Below are positions 32,620-44,174 of a DNA stretch of 64,000 bases, piece by piece. The notes under the pieces are model-generated. The model saw nothing but the letters and a program-made list of their open reading frames with translations, did no database searches and was not told where the DNA came from. Source of the DNA: Achatina immaculata (Eukaryota > Mollusca > Gastropoda > Stylommatophora > Achatinidae); NCBI GenBank assembly GCA_009760885.1, contig CM019721.1, positions 23,599,974-23,663,973 on the forward strand. The letters run 5' to 3'. Positions within the stretch are counted from its first letter, which is position 1, and the number at the start of each line of letters is the position of its first letter. The translations under genes were made by a program, and so were the position numbers.

Positions 32620-33570
32620 GGAAGTACCCTTCTGCCTGAAAAAAAGTTTTCACTTATCTAAGTAAATAAGTGTTTAGTCTTCTGCCTGAACAAGTTTTCC
32701 ATTATCTAACTAAATAAGAGTTTACTGTTCTGAGTGAACAAATTTTCACTTATCTAACTAAATAAGAGTTTATGCTTCTGCCTGAACATGTTTACTCACT
32801 TCCCTGAACAAGTTTTCACTTATCTAAATACATAAGAGTTTACTCTTCCACCTGAACATGTTTACTCATTTCCCTGAACAGGTTTTCACTTATCTAACTA
32901 CATAAGAGTTTACTCTTCTGCCTGAACATGTTTACTCACTTCCTTGAACAAGTTTTCACTTATCTAACTAAATAGGAGTTTACTCTTCTGCCTGAACATG
33001 TTTACTCACTTCCCTGAACAAGTTTTCACTTATCTAACTAAATAAGAGTTTACTCTTCTGCCTGAACATGTTTACTCACTTCCTTGAACAAGTTTTCACT
33101 TATCTAACTAAATAGGAGTTTACTCTTCTGCCTGAACATGTTTACTCACTTCCCTGAATAAGTTTTCACTTATCTAACTAAATAAGAGTTTACTCTTCTG
33201 CCTGAACATGTTTACTCACTTCCTTGAACAAGTTTTCACTTATCTAACTAAATAAGAGTTTACTCTTCTGCCTGAACATGTATACTCACTTCCTTGAACA
33301 AATTTTCACTTATCTAACTAAATAAGAGTTTACTCTTCTGCCTGAACATGTTTACTCACCTTCCTGAACATGTTTACTCACCTGCATGAACATGTTTACT
33401 CATCTGCCAGAACATGTTTAATGACATGCTTGAACATGTTTATTCACCTGCCGGAACATGTTTACTCATCTTCCTGAACATGTTTTCATTGATCTTAGTA
33501 AATGAAAGTTTACTCATCTTCCTGAACATGTTTACTCATCTTCTTGAACAAGTTTTCACAGATCCAAGTT
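32620..33570. repeat. Minisatellite, about 70-base composite units
   Basis: About 13 units combine 'cctgaacatgtttactcac', 'cttgaacaagttttcactta' and 'tctaactaaataagagttta'. The right end (33350-33540) consists of shorter units of 'ctgaacatgtttactcatct'. Words such as 'tctaacta' and 'actca' plus 'aacaag' recur in the arrays at 47185-47670 and 52975-53180. Confidence 0.9.
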
Positions 33571-33599
33571 AATGGAAGTTTTACTTGCCCCCGACAGGC

Positions 33600-34780
33600 A
33601 AGCCCTGCCACTTTCTTGTAAACTTGATGATTGTTCTCTCAACATTCTCCATTTTACTAACACTTACCTCTTACAGGTGTAGTGGCCAAAGCAGTTTTGA
33701 TATAAGCATGAACTGGAGGCACCTCATCTTGAATTTCCCCAGGATTATGGTGTTAACTTTGACTTTCTTTCCACGTTCAGCCATTTCGCAGATCTCTTTG
33801 ACTGCCACCGAGTCCTTCATTGAAACATCATCGTATCTTCTTCCCAGACTTTTCTTTGGCTAGTCCTCAGCTGTTGGAATTTGTTGGTTAGCTACCGTAA
33901 ACTTCAGTCTTGCTACTTTCCTCTTTCAGACTGATAGGCTTCTGGATTTCTTTGGCTTAAAGCTCCTGTGACACCACATGACAAGCTCGTCCAGTCCTGC
34001 TAGTAATCTTTGTGCTCCCATCTCACTTGCTAATACTGTAGTATTGTCCATGAACGTTGTCAGTGATGGCATATGTCATTTGCCTTTCTGGTGAGGACCT
34101 TCTCCTGTGCCTTCCGCTGCTTTAACAGAATTGGAGACATTGTACAACCCATTACAAATCCCATCTATAGTTCTTTTCACTTCGTCGTGTATTCTGACAT
34201 CGTGAATCTCATAACTAATCCTGTGAAATACAACCTCATCATGTTAATAGTTCCTTCTGGCACTTGACAACTTTCAAGTGAGAGCCTTATAATATGGCGT
34301 GGCACTGAACTGTAAGCATTTGCTAGATCGAGCTATATCACATTTAGATCTTTCTTTATACTTCCTGTCTGTTGAAAAGAGCCCCAGATCATTGATGCAT
34401 TCTCTAAGCATTCTAGAGAGCCTGGAATCCCCCCTTTTGCACTACTGATATATCGATATACCCATTTTCCAGGAGGTATGATGTCTTCTGGCCATCGCTG
34501 AGAAGAATATCCTACCCTCTACGTTCAGAAGAGACACTGATCTGAACTGGCTGATATCAGTGGAGTTCTGCTTTTAGGAATATAAACGCCATTGGCTTTT
34601 TTCCATTCCTTGCTAATATGCCCTTTGATCCATGCAAATCATAGTAGTTTATGCAGCGTTTTTAGCACTTCTGAGCATCTTTTGTACACTATGTATGGAA
34701 CACCATTCGGACCAGGTGCTGATTTCCCTTTGACATTTCGTACGACATTCGATACCTTTAAATAAATAACAGTAGACGCA
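33600..34780 (-). pseudogene. LINE-R, R2-like reverse transcriptase remnant
   Basis: Minus-strand blocks in order from 34780: KGKSAPGPNGVPYIVYKRCS (about 34735-34676), LLWFAWIKGHISKEWKKANG and VYIPKS (34645-34560), AKGGIPGSLECLENASMIW (34440-34385), DLDLANAYSSVPRHII (34340-34280), then MPSLTTFMDNTTVLASEMGA (motif C with DN instead of DD; about 34070-34010), LDELVMWCHRSFKPKKSRSL (33995-33930) and KKSLGRRYDD (33855-33825). This layout matches the R2/NeSL-type RT, with APGPNGVPY and WxRxxFKPxKSRSL. Many stops interrupt it. The endonuclease is not visible. Confidence 0.75.
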
Positions 34781-34929
34781 TAGACACAAATAAAATGTCA
34801 CTGGAGTTAGAATTGATATTTTATCGGAAAATGCATATGTATGTATATATTACAGTGAGATGAAATAATGATTTCATTGCATTATTTAACCACTTAGTAA
34901 CATGTCTGACGCTAACAAGAACCTGGCAC

Positions 34930-35339
34930 ATTATGTAGACGTAAAACTACACAAAGACTCACCAACAAAACCTGACACAAAAAATGCACCCACACAGTCA
35001 CACAATTCTCTAGCTTCATTATGATTTTCTAACAGCAGATCCAGAATATTCGTCTCGAAGAGAAGCAGAGTTCGAGGGTAGCAACTGACGATGAGACCCC
35101 AGCCAGAGACCCACTGGCCTAACCAGTTTTATAGTTATAAAAGATGAAACCTAATCGTCTATAAGACCACGAAGCAACCCAATGAACAAGTTAATATAAT
35201 AGAACTTTCGTAAGCACAGGAAGGTAAAATAATGTTTCATATCTTTACTGTTTTCAAGAATCAAGGCACTTTTAGAAACGTTGGATATAAAACACTGAAA
35301 AAAGTAGTTTACAATTCAGCAAACACGACTGAATGCACA

Positions 35340-35340
<1 letters not shown>
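34930..35340 (-). pseudogene. Bare 5' end and promoter flank of a nuclease-domain family gene (block A, copy 1)
   Basis: Colinear with 49560-49990: 'tgacgatgagacc' (start-codon side), 'tctatctcgaagag' / 'cgtctcgaagag', 'aaacctg(g/a)cac', 'gaccacgaagcaacc', 'aagaatca(g/a)g', 'taaaacactg(a/g)aa'. In the intact gene this covers the first about 45 codons, the start and the promoter. Here a one-base indel breaks the frame after LGSHRQ and the rest of the gene is missing; LINE-R lies where the body would be. A TATAAAAC at 35126-35133 corresponds to the TATAAAAG of the intact gene. Confidence 0.65.

Positions 35341-35341
<1 letters not shown>

Positions 35342-35385
<44 letters not shown>
35342..35385. 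repeat. (CT)n microsatellite at a LINE-B 3' tail
   Basis: Twenty-two CT units border the LINE-B 3' terminus at 35386-35400. On the element strand the tail is (GA)n. Confidence 0.88.
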
Positions 35386-35386
<1 letters not shown>

Positions 35387-35387
35387 C

Positions 35388-36438
35388 CTTAAGTGCCCAG
35401 GGCACATGGGTCTTCCGCAAGGGTTTTCCACAAATGCCTGTCCTTCGCCTTTTTTTCTGCTCTTGCCCAGGTGAGCCCTCTATTGCTCAACATCCTTACT
35501 GTTGTTCTTCTCCATGTCTATTTTGGTCTACCCTTACTTCTGTTCCCCTGTGGTGTCCATCTTAGTGCTATTTTTGGTAGTGAGTTGTCAGTCATTCGGA
35601 GCACATGTCCCAACCATCGCCAGTGTCTTTCCTCAATAATTGTTGTCAGTGGTTTCATGTGCATTTCTGCTAATAAGATGTTATTTCTTATGTTGTTTGG
35701 CCAAAATATTTTTCTAATTCTTCGTAAACATTTAGTCTGGAAAGAATTTAACTTGTTTTCTATGGTTTTGGTGATTTTCCAGCATTCGCTTCCATAGAGT
35801 AGTACACTTAGAACATTACTCTTAAATATCCTGATTTTCATATTTATGCTTAGTTTTTTTATTTCCATATAGTCTTCAGCATTGCAAAAGCCTGGTTTGC
35901 TCTAGTAAGTCTGCTGTTGATGTCCTCTGTGCTGTCTCCATTTTCTACTACTCTACTGCCAAGGTATACAAATTCGTTGACCTCCTCCACTAACTTGTTA
36001 CCTACTCTGAGTACATTTCTTTTGTTCACGTTTTGTTTCATTAACTTTGTCTTTAATACATTTATCTTTAGTCCTATGTTATTTGCATTCTGAGTTAGCT
36101 TGTTTATTTTCTCTTGCATATCTTTGTTATTTTCTCTTGCATATCTTTGTGACTGCTTGATAATAGACAAATGTCGTCCGCAAAGTCAAGGTCCTCCAGC
36201 ACTGTGTCAAAGGTCCATTGTAATCCTCTGCGTTTGTCTGATGTTGCCTCCTTCATTAACCAGTCTACTGCCAAGATAAATAATGTTGGTGATAGTACAC
36301 ATCCCTGTTTCACTCCTGTTTGTACCCTAAAGCTGCTGGATGTATGTTCTCCACAGATAACTTTACACTGAAAACCCTCGTATAGGGCTTTGATTACATT
36401 AACTATTTTATGGGGGAGGCCATGCCATCTTAGGATTT
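35388..36438 (-). pseudogene. LINE-B, 5'-truncated 3' portion
   Basis: Minus strand: GVKQGCVLSPTLFILAVDWL and FADD (36315-36175), a small local duplication of 'tctcttgcatatctttgt' (36110-36150), EEVNEFVYLGSRVVENGDST (36000-35940), SNVLSVLLYGSECWKITKT, and HVLRMTDNSLPKIALRWTPQ at the end. Two frames meet near 35860. It has split block A between 35340 and 36480. Confidence 0.88.
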
Positions 36439-36479
36439 TGAATGCACATTTACCACCAGGAATATGTTCTCTTTCATAG

Positions 36480-36780
36480 CTCTTACAACAGGGACTGATG
36501 GCAACAAAAGAACAAAGAAAAATTCCACCAACAAATCCAGCTTAACAAATGGCGGGGAACAAGATTAATCAGAAATTTGGGGGGGGGGGGGAGGGGATCC
36601 AAAAAAAGAGCAAGGGGGAGGGGGAAGGATGAAAAAATAAGAAATATAGAAACCTCTGAATAGAAGAGAACCAAGAAAGTTCTATCAGATAAACAGATGA
36701 CATGCGTGACTTGGAATATATTAGACATGCTAATTTTCATTGTTTCCTACAGCAGGAAGTTGTTTGGACGTACCAGGTTT
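36480..36780. repeat. Segmental-duplication block A, continued
   Basis: 'aacaaagaaaaatt(c/g)' and 'caacaaa' then 'taacaaatggcg' and 'aacaagat(t/a)aatcagaaa' align with 50035-50160. This places it next to the block at 35340 in the ancestral order. A poly-G run sits at about 36580-36590. Confidence 0.65.
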
Positions 36781-37953
36781 TTTCGGATGCGCGAAGTTTT
36801 TTTTTTTTTTGCACGCGCGATAACCCACGAAGGAAAATAAATGAGAATGAAGGAGAAATAGAATAACAACGGTATAGAAAAGAAGACAATGTCACGATCT
36901 GGACTGAAGAACAAGTGTCAAAATATATCATCCAGTGATGAGAGAGAACAGAACATAACTTAGATTCAAAGACAGTATCATTCGGTGCGGACAGGGAACA
37001 TGATGATGATAATGATGTCTGATACGTTAATATATAGCACATCACACGTAAAATCAAACTATGAGGACTTTTACTTAAAAGATAATTTCATCTTAGAGGC
37101 CGGTTTTGAGGAAGGTGGATATGAATTGTGGATTTTGCTAAATAGCTTCTCTCACGACTGGCTCTACCGAAGTTGACTTTGCATATTTGCCCAAGCTAAC
37201 AGAAAGCAAAATTTGTGTGGACTCTAAAGACCTGAAGACCTTTTATCAGATGATAAAAGAGGAGAGGACACAATAGGGAGGAGTGGATGGAGGAAGGTTC
37301 AGAAGAATAGAGTACACTGAGAGGACAATATCGCTTGCTAAACATGGTTAGACAAGGGAGTTAACAGAGCCTACATCTACGCCATCTGGGTGACTGTGTT
37401 TGGGCCATGGTTTTCCGATGGTGGTAAGCTATGGCTATTTGTGGCATAACGCCATTTTGTTTACCATGTTTCCCTTTACAACATTTTTCAGCCAACCGTT
37501 AGCTTTCACTTTGTGCCCTACTACGTCTCTCTGGGCGCATTTAGTGCCAGGACTTTCTTTCAAGCAGGAGGCCAAAAGGCTGAGTCTATATATTTTTCAT
37601 GAATTTTCATGGTTTTATCTGCTGGACTACAATGCTGAACTACCATGCGAGCCCTATGTTACGTTTAACGGCATGGGAAATATGTAAGATGTAAGATTGT
37701 TTTTGTATGTGGTCCTTGAAAAGGGTTTTTGCCGAAATATTGGATTTGTTGTATGTCCTTCATTTATATGTACTCATCTTGCTTTCTGCCAGTCTTGTTT
37801 CTTACCCACTTTCCTCACTCTTTCTATCTTTTTGTAAAACTGTACCACAGACTTATCCATTTTCATTGCTAGTTCCAGTTTTCCCGCAGTCGTCATTTCG
37901 TTTAAATCTAAGTCACGATATTTCATTTCAGGCGGCAAAACAGAATGGATTTT
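36781..37953. other. No gene seen; LINE-A 3' scrap at 37648-37700
   Basis: No coding sequence is recognised. At 37648-37700 'gcgagccctatgttacgttt' and 'aacggcatggga' plus 'gtaagatgtaagat' match the last 50 bases and tail of LINE-A on the plus strand. Confidence 0.55.
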
Positions 37954-38053
37954 NNNNNNNNNNNNNNNNNNNNNNNNNNNNNNNNNNNNNNNNNNNNNNN
38001 NNNNNNNNNNNNNNNNNNNNNNNNNNNNNNNNNNNNNNNNNNNNNNNNNNNNN
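37954..38053. other. Assembly gap (100 N)
   Basis: Exactly 100 N. Translations running through it are meaningless. Confidence 0.98.
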
Positions 38054-38198
38054 GTGATCTTGCTTCTCTATACATGTATATAATCTGTGCATTTTATATA
38101 TGTATAATTATAGTGGGGATATATTTCATCTAGGAATTTCTTTCATGTAACATTACAACTTTCATTCATTCACAGATATTCAGCATTTGTTATTGAAC

Positions 38199-38209
38199 AT
38201 AATATGCAT
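38199..38209. repeat. Left target-site duplication of LINE-C
   Basis: 'ataatatgcat', identical to 41718-41728. It borders the (ATGA)n tail of the element. Confidence 0.88.
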
Positions 38210-38212
38210 CAT

Positions 38213-38944
38213 TCATTCATTTGCATGTCCCTTGCGGAATTTTACCTCCCAAACAGCACTCCTGTAGGCCTCTCGGTTGTGAACAAGATGGTCTGCTGCT
38301 GTTGCATCCATTTCCAGATCGTCAACGATATCTTGCAGCCATATTCGTTTTGGTCTTCCTCCTTTTCTTTTTCCCATTATGTATCCTTCCAGTAAAGTCT
38401 TTACTAAATTATCATGACGTTTAATGTGTCCAAAATATTTAAGTTTTCTCTCTTTAATCCTCTTTACTAGCCAGCATGCTTCAATGTTAAGCTCTTGTAG
38501 TATAGATATACTTGTTCTTTTTTGTGTCCACGATATTTGGAGAACTCTTCTGTAGCATTTACATTCAAAGGCATTTATGTGTTTCTCAGCTGTTTTGTTA
38601 AGTGTCCACATCTCACAGGCATATGTTGCTATGGGAAAGATGCATGCCCTTAAAAATCTTATTTTTGTAGTTCTGTCTGCTCCTCTCCACAGATTCTTTA
38701 TTTGTTTTACTTTCTGAAGAGCGATAGATGCCATCCTTTTAATTTCCCTCATTGTATCTCCATTATTAGTTAGTAGTGATCCAAAATATTCAAAATTCTC
38801 CACTTCTTCCAGTTTTTCCTCATTGATACATATTTCAGTTGCCTTGTTTGTTTTGTCAGTTGTCATCAGTTTAGTTTTCTTTGCATTAAGATAGAGGTTC
38901 TGCTCTTCGCTGTTCTTACGGAATGACATAATTAGTTTTTCCAT
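38213..38944 (-). pseudogene. LINE-C reverse transcriptase C-terminal third
   Basis: Open frame of 243 residues: SFRKNSEEQNLYLNAKKTKL, EEVENFEYFGSLLTNNGDTM, IFPIATYACEMWTLNKTAEK, the zinc-knuckle-like FECKCYRRVLQISW region and KYFGHIKRHDNLVKTLLEGY. This is the thumb and connection part after the catalytic DD. Upstream, the YADD region is lost in frame breaks and the SINE. Confidence 0.85.
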
Positions 38945-39079
38945 TCCTTTTTGTGTTGTGGACAGTAATACTGTGTTATCAGATATCTAATCTCTGGTAT
39001 TTCATAACCTCCAATTGTTATGGCATCGTAATATTCTTTGTCTACATCTTCTCTAACATTCCTCATTATATTTTCAGTA

Positions 39080-39325
39080 AGTAAAAAGTAAAGATAGTCC
39101 CATAGCAAATGCCGTAGGGGGTGAAGCGTTAGAGACCTCATTATGCTGGGTCATCAGCGTATGAGGTAGGGTGACCAGTTCCTTTCCTCGCTGCCTTTAC
39201 TTCCCAGATTTTCTCTGGTACCCATTTTACGAGGCTGGGTCGACCTCGGGGCCGTATTGGTCGGAAAAAAAATCCCGCTCAGCTGGGGATTCGAACCCTC
39301 GACCATTTGGTTGCTAGACGAGTGC
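39080..39325 (-). mobile_element. tRNA-derived SINE with 12-base target-site duplication
   Basis: Flanked exactly by 'atattttcagta' (39068-39079 and 39326-39337) inside LINE-C. On minus it starts 'gcactcgtctagcaacc' and contains box B 'gggttcgaatcc' (about 39297-39286), so the tRNA head is 5'-truncated in front of or within box A. The body carries 'gggtaccagagaaaatctgg' and 'aactggtcaccctacctca'. It is younger than the LINE-C insertion. Confidence 0.8.
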
Positions 39326-39976
39326 ATATTTTCAGTATACAAGTTAAATAAGTAGGGTGACAATATGCACCCCTGACGGACCCCTTGTTTTATGTCAAAC
39401 CAAGTTGTTGTTTCGCCATTTATTCTTACTGCTCTTGTTGGTCTAGATACAGCAGTGATGTTAGTTGTGTCACATGTGTTGGAAATCCCATTTTTTCCAT
39501 TATTTCCCAAAGTTTCTGGTTTTGTACACAATCAAATGCCTCTTATTAGTCTATAAAGGATAAATATGGATTCACATTAAACTCTCTGAATTTCTCTATT
39601 ATTAATCTTATATTGAATATATGATCTCTTGATCCTCTTCCTTGCCTGAAACCAGCTTGGACCATATTGACTTCTTCTTCTATTTTCTTACGAAGTCTAC
39701 CCATTATGATTTTTAACAGAATTTTACTGGCATGACTAATCAGGGCAACAGTTCTGTAGTTTGTGCATAATTTCAGGTTACCCTTTTTTGGCAGTGGTAT
39801 GAATACAGTTCTTTTCCATTCTTTTGGCCAAATACCTGAATGCCATATCTTTTTACATAGTGCATGATAGATTGTTGAACACTCCTTTCCTCCTGCTTTA
39901 ATAAATTCAGCTGTTATCTCATCACATCCTGGTGATTTACCCTTTTTCAGATTCTTTATTGCCCATAAAACTTCTT

Positions 39977-40498
39977 CTATTGTCGGTTCGGGTTCTTTCT
40001 CCTCAATAATAATTTATACTGTTGATTTCTGTTTCCACAGTCGGTTGTTTCATATATTCTTTTGCAATATTCCTTCCATCTTTCTAGAATTTCCTCTATC
40101 TCTGTTAGGGTATTCCCCATCTCATCGCAAATTACATTTAGCTTAGGTGTGACATTTCTCGTCAATGTCTTCATTTCTTTAAACATTTCACTATCTCTTC
40201 CACACTTCTGATGTTCTTCTATTCTTTCACAACAATCTTGTATGTATTGTTTTTTGTCTTTTCTTATGTTTCTTCGTACTTCTTTTGTTAAAGTTTTATA
40301 TTTCTCTTTGTTGTTGTTTGTCACTTTCCATTGCGTCTTCATTTCTCTACATTGTTTTATCAGTTCTAGTGTACCTGCTGTGATCCATCTATTCTTTTGA
40401 GTTTTCTTTACTGGAACCATGTCTTTAGCTGTTGTTATTAAGATATCTTTGGCCTGCGTAGCCATTTCATCTGGTGTCATCTCCTCCTGTACAGCCAT
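39977..40498 (-). pseudogene. LINE-C linker between endonuclease and RT
   Basis: Open frame of 173 residues, rich in Lys and Glu: TQAKDILITTAKDMVPVKKT, RRNIRKDKKQYIQDCCERIE and EILERWKEYCKRIYETTDCG. This matches the helical linker typical of these LINEs. It ends in a stop at 39977 just before the RT. Confidence 0.8.
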
Positions 40499-40740
40499 CA
40501 GGATTTAGAAACGGTTCTTCACTTCTATACCGTATTGTTCTGGTATATTTGTAAGGTCAAAGCGGAGTGGTCTTGATCCTGTAACTATCTTTTTTATCTT
40601 TATCTTCATGTCTGCTATTAATAACTCATGGTCCGTGTCACAATCAGCACCTGGTAAAGTTTTTGCTGATGTTATACATGACCTCCACCTTCTCTGCACT
40701 AAAATGTAATCTATTTGATTCCTGGTTTTCCCTCCATGGT

Positions 40741-41720
40741 GGTGGATGGAATGGGAGAGCAGCTGACAGATAATGTTGGCTATGGTCACCATTCTATGAT
40801 GGTAGGCAGATGATCTCAATGTAGGGACAATGGCTACGATCACTGACTAGTACAGTCACTGCCCGGAAGGAAAGCAATGGTAAACTATCTTCTGGAAATA
40901 TACCAAGAAACCCAAACACCAACATGAAAAGTCAAATAGGAAAAAGATCTGGTGGTGAGTCCCCCAGGCCAGATAGATCTAATTTTAACACTGGGGAAGA
41001 GTGTGAAGCAGAAGTCAGTACTAGTAATTGTGATGACGGACAAAATCCTGACGGTGTCACCAAGGAAAACCCCTGCATCAAATTAAAAAGAAAAATAAGA
41101 GTAGGAACATGGAATGTAAGAAGTATGTATGAGGGAAAATATCAAATAATAAGTGACGAGATGAAAAGAACGGGCATACACATTTTGGGAATCTGCGAAC
41201 ATTGATGGAAAGGATCGGGACACTTTAAGAGCGAGAATGATAATATATTTATATACTCTGGTGGAGAAGTAGGAGGAAAGAATGGAGTGGCTTTTTATTT
41301 GGACAAATCAACATCAAAAGCATTACTAGGCTACAATCCAGTAAGTGATAGAATCCTAACAATCAGACTTAAGGGCATTCCTAGAAATGTAACAATCATC
41401 CAGATATATGCACCTACATCAGCAGCAGAAGAAGAGGAAGTAGAAGACTTTTATAACACACTGCAAACGACAATAGACCAGGTACGGCAAAGTGATATTG
41501 TATTAATAATGGGTGATTTTAATGCAAAAATTGGTACAGAAAGAGCAGAAGATGAAGGATATGTTGTAGGGAAATTTAGCATAGGACATATAAATGAGGC
41601 AGGTGACAATCTAATGGCGTTTTGCATGGAAAATGAGCTAATGATCGCTAACACACTTTTTAAACAACATCAAAGAAGGCGTTACACATGGAATCACCTG
41701 ATGGGAAAACAAGGAAAATA
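40741..41720 (+). pseudogene. LINE-C 5' UTR and endonuclease N-terminal part (inverted segment)
   Basis: The 5' UTR (40745-40920) includes 'tacagtcactgcc' and 'cttctggaaatatacc', also seen at 61850-61920. Translation then gives IRVGTWNVRSMYEGKYQIIS, HILGICEH and a TGA, then GGKNGVAFYLDKSTSKALLG, IIQIYAPTSAAEEEEVEDFY, DIVLIMGDFNAKIGTERAED and RRRYTWNHLMGKQGK. The stop after GICEH inactivates it. The right half of this segment is repeated in tandem at 43023-43760. Confidence 0.87.
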
Positions 41721-41728
41721 ATATGCAT
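41718..41728. repeat. Right target-site duplication of LINE-C
   Basis: 'ataatatgcat', identical to 38199-38209. It recurs inside the tandem copy at about 43757-43767. Confidence 0.88.
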
Positions 41729-42139
41729 GAACAAGCAAAAAATGAATAAATAACTAATTAATAAACCCTTTCTTTCCATTCACTCCACATTCTGCTTTAT
41801 GTAACTACATGAAATAAACTTAATTACATTCTCACATTCATTATGAACTAACAAATGTACAGAACAGCAATATAATAGATTTAACAATCAAGTCAGACTT
41901 TAGATCAAACTAACTTAGACTTTGATGGTATACACACCTATACTTTTCATATAAGCAAATACATACAGGTGCATTTATTACCACACATATATACCAGATA
42001 TATAGAAGCACATCCACACATGTACATATACACACATTATTCACATTATACACATAAAGATATGTGCACATACACACACATACACAATATCAATATGTAT
42101 TTATACACATGCACATATACATGCATATAGAAGCAGAAG
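41729..42139. other. No gene seen; (CA)n-like repeats
   Basis: AT-rich DNA with degenerate CACA/TATA dinucleotide stretches from about 41980. Repeated at about 43768-44178. Confidence 0.5.
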
Positions 42140-42290
42140 AAGAAGAAGAAAAAGAAGAGAAAGAAAGAAAACAGAAGAAGAAGAAGAAGCAGAAGAAGAA
42201 AGAAGAAAGAAACAAAGAAAGAAAGGAAGAAAGGAAGAAGAAGAAGAAGAAGAAGAAGAAGAAGAAGAAGAAGAAGAATAAGAAAAATGA
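42137..42290. repeat. (GAA)n-rich microsatellite, unit 1
   Basis: About 150 bases of GAA and GAAA units. Minus-strand frames of poly-Leu/Phe and plus-strand poly-Lys/Glu are repeat artefacts. The second copy is at about 44175-44330 and is 3 bases longer, a slippage difference between the duplicates. Confidence 0.92.
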
Positions 42291-42599
42291 TGACATACAT
42301 CTAAATAAGTAAAGATTACCTATGGTCTTGCCTTGTTTAGAAGTTGATGGAATCAACAAATAGATGTCACATGACATGTCCTCAGCATCAGACTGGAACG
42401 ATCTCTTTGCCCTTGACTGTCAACTCCTTTTCACACCATAATTTGCAGCAATCACTTTCTCTAGAAGCCTGACCAGTGTACTTAGGAAAGTGTAACTGGG
42501 GAGATATCAGTTTGATTTTTGAGAAATAAATAACGTTATATACGAAAGTGCCCGTCTTAGTGATTGACAGAATTCATAGGTCACCATGTTGACAAGAAA

Positions 42600-43020
42600 G
42601 AACCTGTTTACAAAGCACTGTTGTGTATCAGTTTACAGAGCAGTGTTTTGTATCAGTTTACTGAGTAGTCCTTTTGTTTTCAATTTACAGAGCAATGTTT
42701 TCTTTCAGTTTACAGAACTTTTTTTTCTATTAGTTTACAAAGTAGAGTTTCCTGTCAGTTTACTAAGCAGTGTTTTCTTTCAGTTTACACAACAGTTTTT
42801 TCTATTAGTTTACAAAGCAGAGTTTCCTATCAGTTTACTAAGCAGTGTTTTCTTTCATTTCACTGAACAGTATTTTCTCTATCAGTTTACTGAACAATGC
42901 TTGGTATCAGTTTACAGAGTAGTGTTTTCTACTAGAACATTTTTTCTATAACTTTATAGAGCAGTGTTTTCTGTTTGAGCAGTTTTTCTCTATGAGTTCA
43001 CAGATCAATGTTTTTTTTTT
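42600..43020. repeat. Degenerate 25-base minisatellite, unit 1 part
   Basis: Diverged units around 'tcagtttac(a/t)gagcagtgtt'. They look like the decayed edge of the homogenised array at 45180-46510. Repeated at 44640-45060 in the second duplicate. Confidence 0.85.
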
Positions 43021-43022
43021 CA

Positions 43023-43652
43023 TTTAACACTGGGGAAGAGTGTGAAGCAGAAGTCAGTACTAGTAATTGTGATGACGGACAAAATCCTGACGGTGTCACC
43101 AAGGAAAACCCCTGCATCAAATTAAAAAGAAAAATAAGAGTAGGAACATGGAATGTAAGAAGTATGTATGAGGGAAAATATCAAATAATAAGTGACGAGA
43201 TGAAAAGAACGGGCATACACATTTTGGGAATCTGCGAACATTGATGGAAAGGATCGGGACACTTTAAGAGCGAGAATGATAATATATTTATATACTCTGG
43301 TGGAGAAGTAGGAGGAAAGAATGGAGTGGCTTTTTATTTGGACAAATCAACATCAAAAGCATTACTAGGCTACAATCCAGTAAGTGATAGAATCCTAACA
43401 ATCAGACTTAAGGGCATTCCTAGAAATGTAACAATCATCCAGATATATGCACCTACATCAGCAGCAGAAGAAGAGGAAGTAGAAGACTTTTATAACACAC
43501 TGCAAACGACAATAGACCAGGTACGGCAAAGTGATATTGTATTAATAATGGGTGATTTTAATGCAAAAATTGGTACAGAAAGAGCAGAAGATGAAGGATA
43601 TGTTGTAGGGAAATTTAGCATAGGACATATAATGAGGCAGGTGACAATCTAA
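43023..43652 (+). pseudogene. LINE-C endonuclease part, second copy
   Basis: Copy of 40984-41613 within the tandem duplication, with the same GICEH stop and a one-base deletion after GKFSIGH that ends the frame early. It carries no 5' UTR because the duplication boundary falls inside the coding part. Confidence 0.88.
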
Positions 43653-44174
43653 TGGCGTTTTGCATGGAAAATGAGCTAATGATCGCTAACACACTTTTTA
43701 AACAACATCAAAGAAGGCGTTACACATGGAATCACCTGATGGGAAAACAAGGAAAATAATATGCATGAACAAGCAAAAAATGAATAATACTAATTAATAA
43801 ACCCTTTCTTTCCATTCACTCCACATTCTGCTTTATGTAACTACATGAAATAAACTTAATTACATTCTCACATTCATTATGAACTAACAAATGTACAGAA
43901 CAGCAATATAATAGATTTAACAATCAAGTCAGACTTTAGATCAAACTAACTTAGACTTTGATGGTATACACACCTATACTTTTCATATAAGCAAATACAT
44001 ACAGGTGCATTTATTACCACACATATATACCAGATATATAGAAGCACATCCACACATGTACATATACACACATTATTCACATTATACACATAAAGATATG
44101 TGCACATACACACACATACACAATATCAATATGTATTTATACACATGCACATATACATGCATATAGAAGCAGAA

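Larger units (their letters stand above)
38210..41717 (-). mobile_element. LINE-C, full-length insertion with 5' inversion (twin priming)
   Basis: The 3' segment (38210 to about 40740) is on minus: short (ATGA)n tail, C-terminal NREAYRSAVWEVK, GKRKGGRPKRIWLQDIVDDL, INAFECKCYRRVLQISWTQK, then RT with IKQGVRQGCILSPYLFNLY (about 39410), the EAFDCVQ-type motif A (about 39540), and the linker (39977-40498); it starts inside the endonuclease at GGKTRNQIDYILVQRRW. The 5' segment (about 40741-41717) is on plus, from the 5' UTR through IRVGTWNVRSMYEGK and GDFNAKIG to TWNHLMGKQGK, i.e. it ends at the residue where the 3' segment begins. An 11-base exact duplication flanks the whole. This is the classic product of twin-primed integration. 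A 246-base SINE (39080-39325) is nested in it. Stops in both parts make it inactive. Confidence 0.9.

Noticed and set aside
33585..34267. Plus-strand frames of 64-92 codons
   Set aside because: They are antisense shadows of the minus-strand R2-like RT remnant.
42046..42377. Leucine/phenylalanine-rich and lysine/glutamate-rich frames (also at 44082-44416)
   Set aside because: They are the GAA microsatellite in different frames.
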